64,000 nt of DNA from Melastoma dodecandrum (lineage: Eukaryota; Streptophyta; Magnoliopsida; Myrtales; Melastomataceae). The notes beneath the pieces are model-generated. The model saw only the letters and a program-made list of their open reading frames with translations. It made no database searches and had not been told where the DNA came from. The DNA is taken from the NCBI GenBank assembly GCA_029817715.1, contig JARUPY010000409.1, positions 434,001 through 498,000 of the forward strand, read 5' to 3'. Positions 11,997-21,810 of this stretch are shown here, piece after piece. Position 1 is the first letter of the stretch. Each line of letters begins with the position of its first letter. The translations under genes were made by a program, and so were the position numbers.

Positions 11997-12310
11997 TGGC
12001 GACTCTGTATAATTTATCTAGGTTAAACAATACCCCTTCTTACGGAGCTTTTTTGGATCCGTAACGGTGACATGAGCCGCTCCCTGAATCCTCTCAAATG
12101 AGGTCTTAACGCAGTTTTTCGCTTGCCATCTCCAAGGAGGACGAAACGCTCCGCGGGCCCATTCGGAAACCCCCAACCCAATCTCTTTCCGCAGCGTCCG
12201 ATGCTCGAGTCGTTACGCCGACTGGATTGGGACTTAGGAGAGTGAGCCGGATCCTCGGATCGTCCGAATCGCCATGCGCGTGCTAGGCCGGAGGGCACAC
12301 GTACCCATTA
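11997..12310 (+). other. Primer-site-like motif and GC-rich block shared with the inverted element
   Basis: Starts with TGGCGACTCTG and continues through a GC-rich stretch that includes 'acggagcttttttggatccg' and 'cggacgctgcggaaag' (on the complementary strand). The same order of motifs appears inverted at 54215-54544. It is either the 5' internal leader following the primer-binding site or the last part of the LTR. The sequence from 12311 to 12592 shows nothing recognisable. Confidence 0.5.
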
Positions 12311-13248
12311 TTAATTCAATTATGTCTCCGTGTGTATCTTTATTACGTCCCTCTTTTGTCCAGCGGATTTGATTCTCGAAGGGCATTGTCTTGCTCAAAT
12401 TAATTATGTCTAGGACCAATTTCAACATGAGATATTTATCAGCCTAGGGTGTCATGTATAGTTTCGCATCCACGATCGTGTGCACACTTGAGAAATATCG
12501 ATTTGAGGTTAAGATCGCATCGATATCGCTTACGTATGGTCTGTCATTTTTCCTGCATATGCGATGTGCCTTACCCTAATGAGACTATTATAGAAAGTGT
12601 TGAGGTGTTTTGATGATAAGCAATGACCTTCTGCAAAGCAGAAGTCAACCCTCTACACGACAGAAGCTAATCCTGACAGGAACCTTCTGTAAGGAAATAT
12701 TTTTGTAATTAATAATTAATTACGAAATTAAGTGGGAATATTCCTTTGGAATTATCCAATATGATCAGGTTAATTATCTGATCGAAATCATTGCCAAAGA
12801 AATAAAATAGAATAATATATTTCCATTGGAGGAAATATAATCTTCTATTTATGGTAACATTCTACAAGGTTGTTTCAACCTTCTGTGAATCCATCCGATC
12901 ACCAAGACCCGTTATCTAGGATGTTTATCCACGTCATCTGTCTAGATACATTCACTTAAGTATCTTGAACAGAATGAATCGAATTAAACCATTAAGGAAG
13001 TTAATCTTTGATTATTTCCGTTTGTAGAAGGCTGTCGACAAACCAGAACCTTCTGTAATGCAATATTCGTGGAAACAATCATCAAATTATTATTAATTTG
13101 ATTTGATACGTTTACCTAAAGAATATATGCCTAGTGTGACGTATTTGTAAATTAAATATTGTATTACATTCTAACCTTTTACTTTCCTTGTTCTGCAGAA
13201 GGCTGATTCGTCAGATTACCTTCTACACTTAGCGTTTTTGTCTTTGTG

Positions 13249-13256
13249 TATAAATA
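13249..13256 (+). promoter_or_regulatory. TATA box of the Sirevirus LTR
   Basis: TATAAATA is 651 bp into the LTR and is repeated at the same offset in the 3' LTR (22886-22893). Transcription should start about 30 bp downstream, which places the hairpin array in the transcribed leader. Confidence 0.65.
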
Positions 13257-13895
13257 GGACATTAGTTCATGCTTTCAGATACATAGAATACCTAGACAGA
13301 ACTGCCACGAATCTTCTTGTATTCTAAGAGCGTAAGTTTCGAGTTTTGTTAGTCACGCACGAGGGACGCTACCTGCAGAAGGCTGCATCGTTGGTGAAGT
13401 CTTCTGGGAGAGTGACTCGGGGGCCACGAGGGACTCGGTTGGAAGCTGCAGGAGACGTTGGTGGATAGCACGGCTGGGTGTCGTGTGCCAACGTGTGGTG
13501 GGCCGGAGAGAAGGGCAGATACCCCGGGAGCACAGAAGGTGAGGGACTAACCAGCTTCTGTAGTGTAACGTTCTGTGTGTGCAGGTACCTAGGACGGAGG
13601 TTGCCGTCTGCTTGCGTGGGGTTTGCCGCGTGCTTGCGCAGGGTCTGCTGCGTGCTTGCGTAGGGTATGCTACGTGCTTGTGTGGGGTACGCCACATAGT
13701 CGCTATCTCGAGGAGATCGTGCAGGTCGTGTGGAGCCGCCGCAGGGAAAATCCATCCTTGAACATGGGTTGCTGTTCGCTTGCGTAGGGTCCGCTACGTG
13801 CTCGCGTGGGGTACGCCACGAAGTCGTTGTCCTTGAGAGGATTGTGCATTGGTTACTTTGTTAGTCACATCAACGTGTGCATTGAGTTACTATAG

Positions 13896-14190
13896 TGCAG
13901 AACCTTCGGGTCTGTACAACCTACTATAGTGCAGAACCTTCGGGTCTGTGAATCTACTTCAGTGCAGAACCTTACGGTCTGTACTTATCAAGTCACTTCC
14001 TACATAGAACCTTCTGGTCTATAGTGGATTGACATTTACAACACAGAACCTTCTGGTCTGTGATCTTTCACTCGGAGTTCTACGGTACAGAACCTTCTGG
14101 TTTGTGCTGTGTAACATGTTCTACGGTACAGAACCTTCTGGTCTGTGCTCTGCCACTCAGACTTCTACAGTGAAGAACTTTCTGATCAGC
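13896..14190 (+). repeat. Array of about eight bulged-A hairpins in the LTR leader
   Basis: Units of the form ACAGA-A-CC-loop-GG-TCTGT recur roughly every 33-43 bp. Two copies have the loop TTCG (13898-13914 and 13932-13948), one has TTAC (about 13965), and later ones have TTCT (14004, 14042, about 14087, about 14128). The copy at 14004-14022 has ATAGA paired with TCTAT, so both arms changed together. The last copy (about 14170-14189) is degenerate. The array is repeated in the 3' LTR at the same offset. Confidence 0.8.
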
Positions 14191-14471
14191 TCTATTTGCT
14201 ATCGATTGTGTAATCTGTATTGAGATACAATTGAGTGGAAACCATCCAAGTTTCTGGGTGAAGAGTGGAGTAGGCGATTTGCCGAACCACTATAAAAGTC
14301 TTGCGTACTTAAAACAAATCGCAATCACAATCCAACGTTCTGTTTTACAGAAACCTATCTCTAAGGTTCTGTGGCACAGAAGCTTTCTTCTGCTGCGGGG
14401 TTAATCGAACAGGAGTTAAATATCCTTAATTTGACTTTAACACTAATTCACCCCCCTCTTAGTGTAACAAT

Positions 14472-14483
14472 TGGTATCAGAGC
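14472..14483 (+). other. Primer-binding site (initiator tRNA-Met)
   Basis: TGGTATCAGAGC starts two bases after the LTR end. It is complementary to the 3' end of plant initiator tRNA-Met, the usual copia primer for minus-strand synthesis. Confidence 0.95.
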
Positions 14484-15113
14484 GGGTTCCAACAGAAGCT
14501 TAACCGCTTGTTGTAGATCCACAGAAGCTCGTGCCAGCTACACACTCTACGCTGCAGAAGCCTCTGACTCTGCGATTATCATCTAAACAGATCAAAATTT
14601 GTTTCTGTTTGGATTGCTCTGTTCAGTACTCTTGTTCTCACTATCTAGAACTTGATTATCAAAGGAATCAGATTTACTTCCACAGAAGCTTTAAGTTCTG
14701 TGAAAAGTTATCCGTCTCTACTCTGTAGAAGTCTACGCTCTATCAGAATTATATTTCAACAGAAGCTTACACTCTGTTAAAATACAAAAATTGATATAAG
14801 AGTTCTGGTCAAACAGAGGCTAATTGTCCTGCTGTGATCTTACAAAGACTCTACCACTTAAATACTCTTTTGCGATTTGCATCTTGGTTCTGTTCTGCAG
14901 AAGCCTATTGCTCTGCGAGAATTTGACATCTGCTATCGAAAAAGACAATTCAGATTTGTCATATTGACATTCATTCTCTAATTACTAGAGACCTTACGGT
15001 CGGTTTGATAACTGTCTTCTACCCAACAGAAGCTTTCAGCTTGTTGAGGTTCTACGCAGTAATCGTCAACGTTCTGTTCTATAGAAGTCTGATACTCTAT
15101 ACGAATTGAACTA
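14484..15113 (+). other. 5' untranslated leader of the Sirevirus with dispersed hairpins
   Basis: There is no long ORF before the gag start at 15114. Hairpins of the LTR type recur with other bases in the arms: GCAGA/TCTGC (14554-14573 and 14897-14916), CACAGAA/TTCTGTG (14681-14702), AACAGA/TCTGTT (14758-14778), TATAGA/TCTATA (15080-15101), and looser ones at 14490-14513 and 15024-15046. Confidence 0.7.
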
Positions 15114-16685
15114 ATGGCTGATAACTATCATATACCAAAACCACATGTTGGGAATCCTCCCATATTTGATGGTAAGAATTTTGCCTATTGGAAAATTCGA
15201 GTGAGTGTATTCGTCGATGCTATTGACGACGACTTATGGTCCTATATAGAAGATGGTCCACCTTCTATACCAGAGAACCAACAAAATGATCGTGATGGTC
15301 GTCCTACACGGGAATACCTCAAGATCAAACGACTCACTAAGACGGCAAAGTATCTAATGTTTAGTGCTATGTCTGAAAGTGAATTCGTGAAAGTTTCTAC
15401 TTGCACTTCGGGCAAGGAAATCTGGGATAAGCTTGTCACCATGTATGTTGGGACAGACCAGATTAGAGAAACTAAGATGAATTTTCTAATTCATCAATAT
15501 GAAAATTTTACTATGAAGGCTGATGAATCTGTAGAACAGATGTTCCAGAGACTCAACCTCCTAGTTGATGCCTTAACACATTTAGGCAAAATCTATACAA
15601 ATTCTGAGATAGTTCGAAAGGTTCTGCGTACTCTACCCAAATCTTGGGAAGCTAAGAAAACAGCTATAGAGGAAGCTAAAGATCTTTCTACTCTTCGACT
15701 AGATCAGTTGATGAGCTCCTTAATATCATATGAGATGGAAAGATCCTCTCGATCTGATACAAAGAGAGCAATAGCTTTCAGAGCATCGGAAGAACCTACA
15801 GAAGGTTCTGATGATGAAGCAGAAGCTGACTCGGATGATGAACTCGCAATGATAGCTAAACGTCTTCTGCGGTTCGCCACCAAGAAACGCTTCAATAAAA
15901 GAAGCCAAAATCGTGAAAAGCAATTTGATCCAAGATTGGTCACTTGTTTTGAATGTAAAAAGAAAGGACACTATAAGACAGAATGTCCTTTACTTAAAGA
16001 GAAGGAAAAACCTTCTACACAATCTAAGTCCAGGAAAGCAATTGCTGCTTGGGCAGATCTTGATGATTCTGATGTTGAGGATGAAGAAGCACTAATGTGT
16101 CTCACCGCTCACACAGAACCTCAAAATGAAATGCATACCTGCTTTCAAACAGAAGCTGTTGAAAGTGAATGGTATCTGGATAGCGGATGCTCCAGGCATA
16201 TGACCGGAGATCCTTCAAAATTTTCACAATTGACTCTACATAATGGAGGGTCTGTGAAATTTGGTGACAATAGCAAAGGCTCTGTCATTGGAAAAGGTAC
16301 CATTGGAAGTCCTGACTCCATGGTCATAGATGAGGTTCTATTGGTCACAGAACTCAAGCATAATTTGCTGAGCATTAGCCAGCTTTGTGACAAAGGTTAT
16401 AAAATAACTTTTGATCAAGACAAGTGTTCTGGTATCCTAGACAATGAAGTTCGCTTCATTGGAAATCGGAAAAGGAACATTTATACCTTGACACAGGAGA
16501 GCTTCTGTATTACAGAAAACTGCCTTCTGTCCGTTAAAGATGAGAGCCATCTATGGCATAGAAGGTTGGGACATTCCAACTTCAAATTGTTATCCAAGCT
16601 TGTGAAAAAGGATTTGGTTAAGGGATTACCCAATATCCGTTTTGAGCATGACAGCTTCTGTGAAGCATGTTCTCTTGGAAAATAA
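15114..16685 (+). CDS. Sirevirus gag, protease and integrase-N region
   Basis: 523 codons, starting with the ATG of MADNYHIPK, the first in the frame after a leader. In order: a copia gag domain (UBN2-like, about residues 15-235, with FDGKNFAYWK near the start), an acidic spacer, a CCHC zinc knuckle at residues 278-291 (CFECKKKGHYKTEC) for RNA binding, a retroviral-type aspartic protease with the catalytic DSG triplet at 356-358, and a GAG-pre-integrase zinc region (HLWHRRLGH near residue 480). Gag packages element RNA in virus-like particles and protease releases the mature proteins. The frame ends at an in-frame TAA (16683-16685), inside what should be one continuous polyprotein with integrase next. 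This stop is a lesion, not a normal gene end. Confidence 0.9.
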   Translation: MADNYHIPKPHVGNPPIFDGKNFAYWKIRVSVFVDAIDDDLWSYIEDGPPSIPENQQNDRDGRPTREYLKIKRLTKTAKYLMFSAMSESEFVKVSTCTSGKEIWDKLVTMYVGTDQIRETKMNFLIHQYENFTMKADESVEQMFQRLNLLVDALTHLGKIYTNSEIVRKVLRTLPKSWEAKKTAIEEAKDLSTLRLDQLMSSLISYEMERSSRSDTKRAIAFRASEEPTEGSDDEAEADSDDELAMIAKRLLRFATKKRFNKRSQNREKQFDPRLVTCFECKKKGHYKTECPLLKEKEKPSTQSKSRKAIAAWADLDDSDVEDEEALMCLTAHTEPQNEMHTCFQTEAVESEWYLDSGCSRHMTGDPSKFSQLTLHNGGSVKFGDNSKGSVIGKGTIGSPDSMVIDEVLLVTELKHNLLSISQLCDKGYKITFDQDKCSGILDNEVRFIGNRKRNIYTLTQESFCITENCLLSVKDESHLWHRRLGHSNFKLLSKLVKKDLVKGLPNIRFEHDSFCEACSLGK

Positions 16686-16748
16686 ACTAAGTCTTCATTC
16701 AAATCTAAGAATGAAGTCTCTACTACACAGCCACTTGAACTTCTACAT

Positions 16749-17258
16749 ATGGATCTATTTGGACCTACTAGAGTTCAGAGTGTCGGCGGTAAAAGATACT
16801 ATCTAGTTGTGGTCGATGACTACTCTAGATACACGTGGGTTAAATTTCTAACTCACAAAAGTGATGCTTTTGAAACTTTCATTAAGCTAGCTAAGAAATT
16901 ACATAATGAAACTGGATCTTCTGTAAAAGGTATAAGAACGGATCATGGTACTGAGTTTGAAAACCATGACTTCGCTACTTTCTGTGACGAACAAGGTATC
17001 GATCACAATTTTTCTGCACCATATACTCCTCAACAGAATGGAGTAGCAGAAAGGAAAAATCGGACGCTTATAGACATGGCTAGAACCATGATATGTGAGA
17101 GCAACGCTCCACAGAACCTATGGGCAGAAGCTGTTAATACAGCCTGCTACATATCAAACAGGGTTCTACTTAGACCCATACTTGAGAAAACTCCCTATGG
17201 GGGAGAAAACCGAACATCTCCTATTTCTACTCCTTTGGAAGTCCTTGTTTTATCTTGA
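16749..17258 (+). pseudogene. Sirevirus integrase core, broken
   Basis: It lies in the same frame as gag-protease, past the TAA at 16683. The rve-type catalytic core is visible with its D,D,E residues in context: MDLFGPT (first Asp), IRTDHGTEF (second Asp) and QQNGVAERKN (Glu). Integrase would insert element cDNA into the host chromosome. The frame ends in a TGA at 17256-17258 because of a frameshift shortly before; homologous coding continues in another frame from about 17255. The visible catalytic residues look intact, so the damage is in translation rather than in the active site. Confidence 0.88.
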
Positions 17259-18286
17259 GACCTTCTAAGGACAATTTAGGAAAGTTCGAAGCTAAGACAG
17301 ATGAGGGCATCTTTCTCGGATACTCTTTGTCTAGCAAAGCTTATAGAGTTCTAAACAAAAGAACTTCTACTATAGAGGAGTCTATTAATGTAAAAATTAA
17401 TGACCTTCCTACTATTATTACAAGAGATGTTATATCTCAAGAACCTACAAAAGATGCTGTAGAACCTCTACCCTCTACGAAAGAGAAGGGTGAACCTTCT
17501 GTTCATGAATCTAAAAATGATCTTGAACAAACAAATGATAATTATGAAGAACATTCTCATAATAATCAACAAAGTGATATTAGAGCACCTGCTCTTTATC
17601 AAAGACGTCATCCTATAGACCAAGTCATAGGAGATCTTAACAGAGGCATACAGACTAGAAGTTCTGTAAATGCCTTCTATGAACACTCGGCTTTTCTATC
17701 ACAGAAAGAGCCAGAGAATATTGATGAAGCTCTAAATGATCCAGATTGGATACTTGCTATGCAAGAGGAGCTTAATCAATTTGAAAGGAGCAAAGTGTGG
17801 TCACTTGTTCCTAAACCTGACAACCGTTCCATCATTGGAACTAAATGGGTTTTTAGGAACAAACTAAATGAGTCTGGTATTGTTGTGAGGAACAAGGCTC
17901 GACTCGTTGCAAAAGGGTACTCTCAAGAAGAGGGTATAGACTTTGATGAGACGTTTGCTCCTGTAGCACGTCTAGAGGCAATAAGACTCTTATTAGCTTA
18001 TGCTTGCTACAACAATTTTAAGTTGTATCAAATGGACGTAAAAAGTGCATTCCTCAATGGAGAAATCAAAGAAGAGGTATACGTAAGTCAACCTCCTGGT
18101 TTCAAGGATCTGCAACACAGAGACTACGTCTATAAACTCTCCAAAGCTCTGTATGGCCTTAAACAGGCTCCTAGGGCATGGTATGAAAGGCTTAGCTCCT
18201 TCCTTGTTGAAAAGGGCTACAAAAGAGGAAGAGTAGATACCACTCTCTTTCTCAAACACAGAAGCAATCATCTCATTGTTGTTTAG
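17255..18286 (+). pseudogene. Sirevirus integrase C-terminus and reverse transcriptase N-terminal half, broken
   Basis: 343 codons in a frame shifted relative to the integrase core. It begins with the integrase C-terminal region (GIFLGYSL motif), then a variable Ser/Glu/Asn-rich linker, then copia reverse transcriptase (RVT_2) from the VWSLVPKP motif through [21 protein letters not shown] and [11 protein letters not shown]. It stops at a TAG (18284-18286) four codons before the YVDD active-site motif, which is still present in the same frame. The reverse transcriptase is therefore cut at its catalytic centre. Confidence 0.88.
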
Positions 18287-18352
18287 ATTTATGTCGATGA
18301 CATTATCTTTGGATCAACTGATGAAACGCTCTGTAACGAATTCTCCAAACTC

Positions 18353-19234
18353 ATGACAAGTGAGTTTGAGATGAGCATGATGGGAGAACTCACGTTCTTC
18401 CTTGGTTTACAAATTCAGCAGACTGCAGAAGGTACATTCTTGCATCAAGAAAAGTACACTAAGCAGCTCCTGAAGAAATTTGGCCTAGAAGGCACAAAAC
18501 CTTTGTCTACTCCAATGGGTACAAATACCCAAATAGACAAGGATGAAAACGGGAAAGAAGTGGATAGTAAGCTCTACAGAAGCATGATAGGTTCCCTTCT
18601 GTATCTTACAGCTTCTAGACCTGACATACTCTTCAGTGTATGTCTCTGTGCTAGATTTCAATCAGCACCTAAAGAGTCTCACATGACAGCAGTCAAGAGA
18701 ATCTTTAGATATTTACAGGGTTCTATGAACCTAGGCATTTGGTATCCAAAAGGATCAAACTTTGATCTCATTGGATATTCCGATGCAGACTTCGCAGGAT
18801 GTAAGGTTGACAGAAAAAGTACTAGTGGTACATGTCAGCTTATGGGAAACATGTTGATTTCATGGTTCTCTAAGAAGCAGACTTTTGTTGCCCTCTCCAC
18901 TGCAGAAGCCGAGTACATAGCAGCCGCAAGCTGTTGTGCTCAACTTCTATGGATGAGACAACAACTTGAGGACTACGGTCACTCATTTACAAAAATTCCG
19001 ATCAATTGTGATAATACTAGTGCGATAAGCCTAGCTAAGAATCCAGTGTATCACTCTAGATCGAAGCACATTGAACTCAGACATCATTTTCTGAGAGACA
19101 ATGTACAACAGGGTTCTGTTAGTGTAGAATACATTAACACAGAACATCAATTGGCTGACATTTTCACCAAGCCTCTGAATAAAGAAAAGTTTTTCTTTTT
19201 TAGAAGCGAATTGGGAATCTGCCATCCCCTATAA
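18353..19234 (+). pseudogene. Sirevirus reverse transcriptase C-terminal part and RNase H
   Basis: It continues the reverse-transcriptase frame after the TAG at 18284; the YVDD motif is just upstream at about 18289-18303. Visible motifs are FFLGLQI, a YRSMIGSLLYL segment of the connection region, and RNase H with GYSDADFAG, STAEAEYIA and CDNTSA carrying the acidic catalytic residues. It ends with the copia C-terminal LADIFTKPL motif. RNase H degrades the RNA strand during reverse transcription. The domain itself has no further lesion, but it cannot be made as part of a polyprotein from this copy. Confidence 0.88.
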
Positions 19235-19851
19235 CGTCTTACAAAAGACAAGGAAAAGTCATGTAAGTACTTTATATAATATAGAAACTTACAACAGAAG
19301 GTAGAATACTTAGTATGCTACACTATAGAAGGTACATCCTTCTACGCTACAGAAGGTATAGCAAGAGTATACCTTAATAAACACAACTCGAATTAAAAAT
19401 TTCCAAAAATAAAATTGGAAGTTTAAAGCAGAAGATATATTGTGAAAATATATCTGCAAAATGATTCGAGCAAAAATTAGCTTTCCAAAATCGAAAGCAT
19501 CTACAGAAGGAATCCTTCTGTCAAGCAGAAGCCACCCAAAGTGCGGACCTTCTGCAGTTCGTTAAACAAAATCTTGGAGATTAAAACCAATTACGTGTGA
19601 AAATCTCCAAAAAGATATTGTTTCTGAATATCTTAGGTGGAACAAGATTTTCCATCTAAAGAAATCATTCATGAAATATTTATAATGGAAGAAAATATCT
19701 TCTTTCCAATTTATTGAATTTTAGGAAATAAAATTTTTTTTCTAATTTCACTAAGAAGCTTTACTTAAACTCAATCGGAGGTCTCTGTTTCGTCTTCACT
19801 AGAAGAAAACACGAAACCCTAGCATTCCATTCTCCGATTCTCTCAAAAACC
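19235..19851 (+). other. Spacer between pol and the extra ORF
   Basis: AT-rich and non-coding. It contains more short inverted repeats of the hairpin family, including a perfect ACAGAAGGA-a-TCCTTCTGT at about 19502-19520 and GCAGAAG/CTTCTGC arms near 19526-19556. I saw no clear promoter or internal start signal for the downstream ORF. Confidence 0.6.
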
Positions 19852-21597
19852 ATGGCACCCAAGACCAAATTTCTCCGGAAAAAGTCTCTTGCTGCCGCCA
19901 CACCCTCTTCATCGGAGAAATCTCCATCTCCCCTGAAGGAAACACCTGCTGCCATCGTTGCTGAACACTCAGCCGATGAGGACACCATCTCCGAGGATCT
20001 AGGGCTTCCTACAGTCCAGCTCCAAGAGGATTTGGAAGACACGGATGCAATTCCACCCACTGCGACAGAGGAACCTCCTGTCGTCCAGCCCTCTGTTGAG
20101 GAAACCCCTGCTGTTGGAGACGATGATTCGCCCAACGATGATGATGTCGAGAATGCTGTTTCTGACAAGGGAAAGCAACCCTCTACCGATGATGAGGCTG
20201 ATGATGAGATTCTTGAGGTTGAGCCCATCTCTCAAGTACTCTCCATGCCGGATCGAAAGCAGAAGGGCAAAGCCTCTGCATCTCAGGCGTCTCTTATACA
20301 GACGACTTCTCCAAAGGCTAAACTTCTCCATGACGCTATGAAGCCAGGAGCTATTGCTTCTCGCACTCGGCAGAAAAGGAAAGTTCCTGAGACCGTGAGC
20401 TCATCAATGACAAAGATCGACGTGAAGAAACCTAAGTCACCGGCAAAGGTCTCTCTCACGGACGTTTCTACCATCGAGGTCATCAAAGGCTTCACTCCTT
20501 CGGTAACATCTCTTGTCTCACAAAAAGAGATTGATGATGTTCTTGCTGACACTAGGCTGCCTAGTTATGATGCTATGGGTAGGCAGATTGCTACCTTCAA
20601 GCGTATTGATTTCAATTGGTTTGCCGCTAATGATCTCGATATAGCTCCTCTCTTTGAGAAACTTGGATTGAAATCCTTATGCGAAACGTATGCTGAGTTG
20701 CCCGTAGTGAAATTGAGAGAATTCTACGCCAACATTACGTTTCATGAGGATGGTCCACTTGTGAAGTTCATCAAGACGGTTGTGGACGGGATCACTCTTG
20801 TCTTCTCCGCTCACGATGTAAACCAAATGTTTGGATGTGAGGAGCACGACCCACTGTCTGAGCTTGGTCGGACTGCTTCTTACAGCATCATCCTTGGAAA
20901 GAAGGCACAAGTGCCGAGGTATCTTGAGTCCACGAGGCTGGACATCAAATGCAGAATTCTACACAGGGCTGTGCTATTCTGCCTTCTACCGCGTAGTGGG
21001 AGCATTGACACCATTACTCCAAATGATGCGTTGGTCATGGCGCACATTCTGAAAGGGATCCCCTTCAACCTTGGACTTCTAGTCTTTCAGCACATGAAAA
21101 GGTGCTGCAACACCACCGGGAAAGCTCTCCCGTACGGCCAGGTAATTGCCGGCCTCTTGAAACTTGCTGGAATTTCTTCTAATGCATCTGCTATGCAAGA
21201 GAAGTGGAAGGTTGGAACCTTCGGGAACCAAATCATCACCAGCATGCACTATGTGAAGTCGGGTTCGACTTGGACTCTCAAAGGGAAGTCTACAGAATCA
21301 TCCCCTGCTGCTGAGGAGAAACCTCCAGCCCCCAGAGCTGTGAAGAAGGCTGCTACTGCAACACCTTCTACTGCTTCAGCCTCTGCTGCACAGAAAGCAG
21401 CTGGACTATCTGAGGACGTCTTACTTCCCTCGGATCTCCGCACACTCCTCAATGATCTCAAGCAGCAAGCTGTGGAGAATGGGGAAGATATTCGCGTGCT
21501 CCAGCGTATGGTGCTAGACCTTACTCGCACAGTGGAACGCCAGGACAAGCTTCTGCGCGATAACCTTGCTGATGCACCTTCTGTGGATGAAGCATAA
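19852..21597 (+). CDS. Extra (env-like position) ORF with plant-transposon-protein domain
   Basis: 581 codons with no interruption; the ATG lies in a good context (ACCATGGC). Residues 1-200 are a charged, low-complexity Ser/Pro/Glu/Asp tail with a basic KRKVPE-like segment. Residues about 230-450 resemble the 'putative plant transposon protein' domain seen in ORFs of plant retroelements (LREFYANITF and FSAHDVNQMF are its typical blocks). An Ala/Ser/Pro-rich linker follows, then a predicted coiled coil (about 535-575, LLNDLKQQ to RQDKLLRD). Sireviruses often carry an ORF at this place, called env-like, but I see no signal peptide and no obvious membrane segment here. Its function is unknown. 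It is the only long frame of the element without a lesion besides gag-protease. Confidence 0.75.
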   Translation: MAPKTKFLRKKSLAAATPSSSEKSPSPLKETPAAIVAEHSADEDTISEDLGLPTVQLQEDLEDTDAIPPTATEEPPVVQPSVEETPAVGDDDSPNDDDVENAVSDKGKQPSTDDEADDEILEVEPISQVLSMPDRKQKGKASASQASLIQTTSPKAKLLHDAMKPGAIASRTRQKRKVPETVSSSMTKIDVKKPKSPAKVSLTDVSTIEVIKGFTPSVTSLVSQKEIDDVLADTRLPSYDAMGRQIATFKRIDFNWFAANDLDIAPLFEKLGLKSLCETYAELPVVKLREFYANITFHEDGPLVKFIKTVVDGITLVFSAHDVNQMFGCEEHDPLSELGRTASYSIILGKKAQVPRYLESTRLDIKCRILHRAVLFCLLPRSGSIDTITPNDALVMAHILKGIPFNLGLLVFQHMKRCCNTTGKALPYGQVIAGLLKLAGISSNASAMQEKWKVGTFGNQIITSMHYVKSGSTWTLKGKSTESSPAAEEKPPAPRAVKKAATATPSTASASAAQKAAGLSEDVLLPSDLRTLLNDLKQQAVENGEDIRVLQRMVLDLTRTVERQDKLLRDNLADAPSVDEA

Positions 21598-21782
21598 TGC
21601 ACTTCTTTTGTTGCTTTGCTTTATCAGTACCTTTGGCCAAAAACTGATTCTCTTGGCCTCATGGTTTGATGTAATAAGTGCCATTTATGGACACACTTTC
21701 GCATTTGAGTTTGAATAATTCATCTGCAGCTTATGCTTCTCCGTTATAACGTTCTGTTCTCCTTATTTCTTTTTGATGTGAC

Positions 21783-21810
21783 AAAAAGGGGGAGAAATTA
21801 TGTTGAGGGA
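21783..21810 (+). other. Second purine tract followed by an LTR-start-like sequence
   Basis: AAAAAGGGGGAGAAA is followed within a few bases by TGTTGAGGGA (from 21801), which mimics the true tract/LTR junction at 22221-22242. Repeated purine tracts are a known Sirevirus trait. Confidence 0.6.

Larger units (their letters stand above)
12598..14469 (+). repeat. 5' LTR of the Sirevirus
   Basis: Starts TGTTGAGG and ends GTGTAACA; 1872 bp. It contains a TATA box (13249) and an array of short hairpins (13896-14190). It is the same length as the 3' LTR with no indels. Open frames around 13353-13755 on both strands occur in both LTRs and have no known domain. Confidence 0.95.

Noticed and set aside
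13353..13755. Two minus-strand frames of 114 and 128 codons, repeated at 22990-23392
   Set aside because: They lie inside the Sirevirus LTRs, are Arg/Thr/Pro-rich shadows of a GC-rich repeat, have no domain, and exist twice only because the LTR does.
13896..14190. Regularly spaced repeats resembling a CRISPR array
   Set aside because: Plant nuclear DNA inside an LTR; spacers are short and uneven, units are imperfect and co-varying hairpins, and there are no cas genes.
14472..14483. tRNA-like sequence TGGTATCAGAGC here and at 51844
   Set aside because: Only the primer-binding complement of a tRNA end; no cloverleaf around it.
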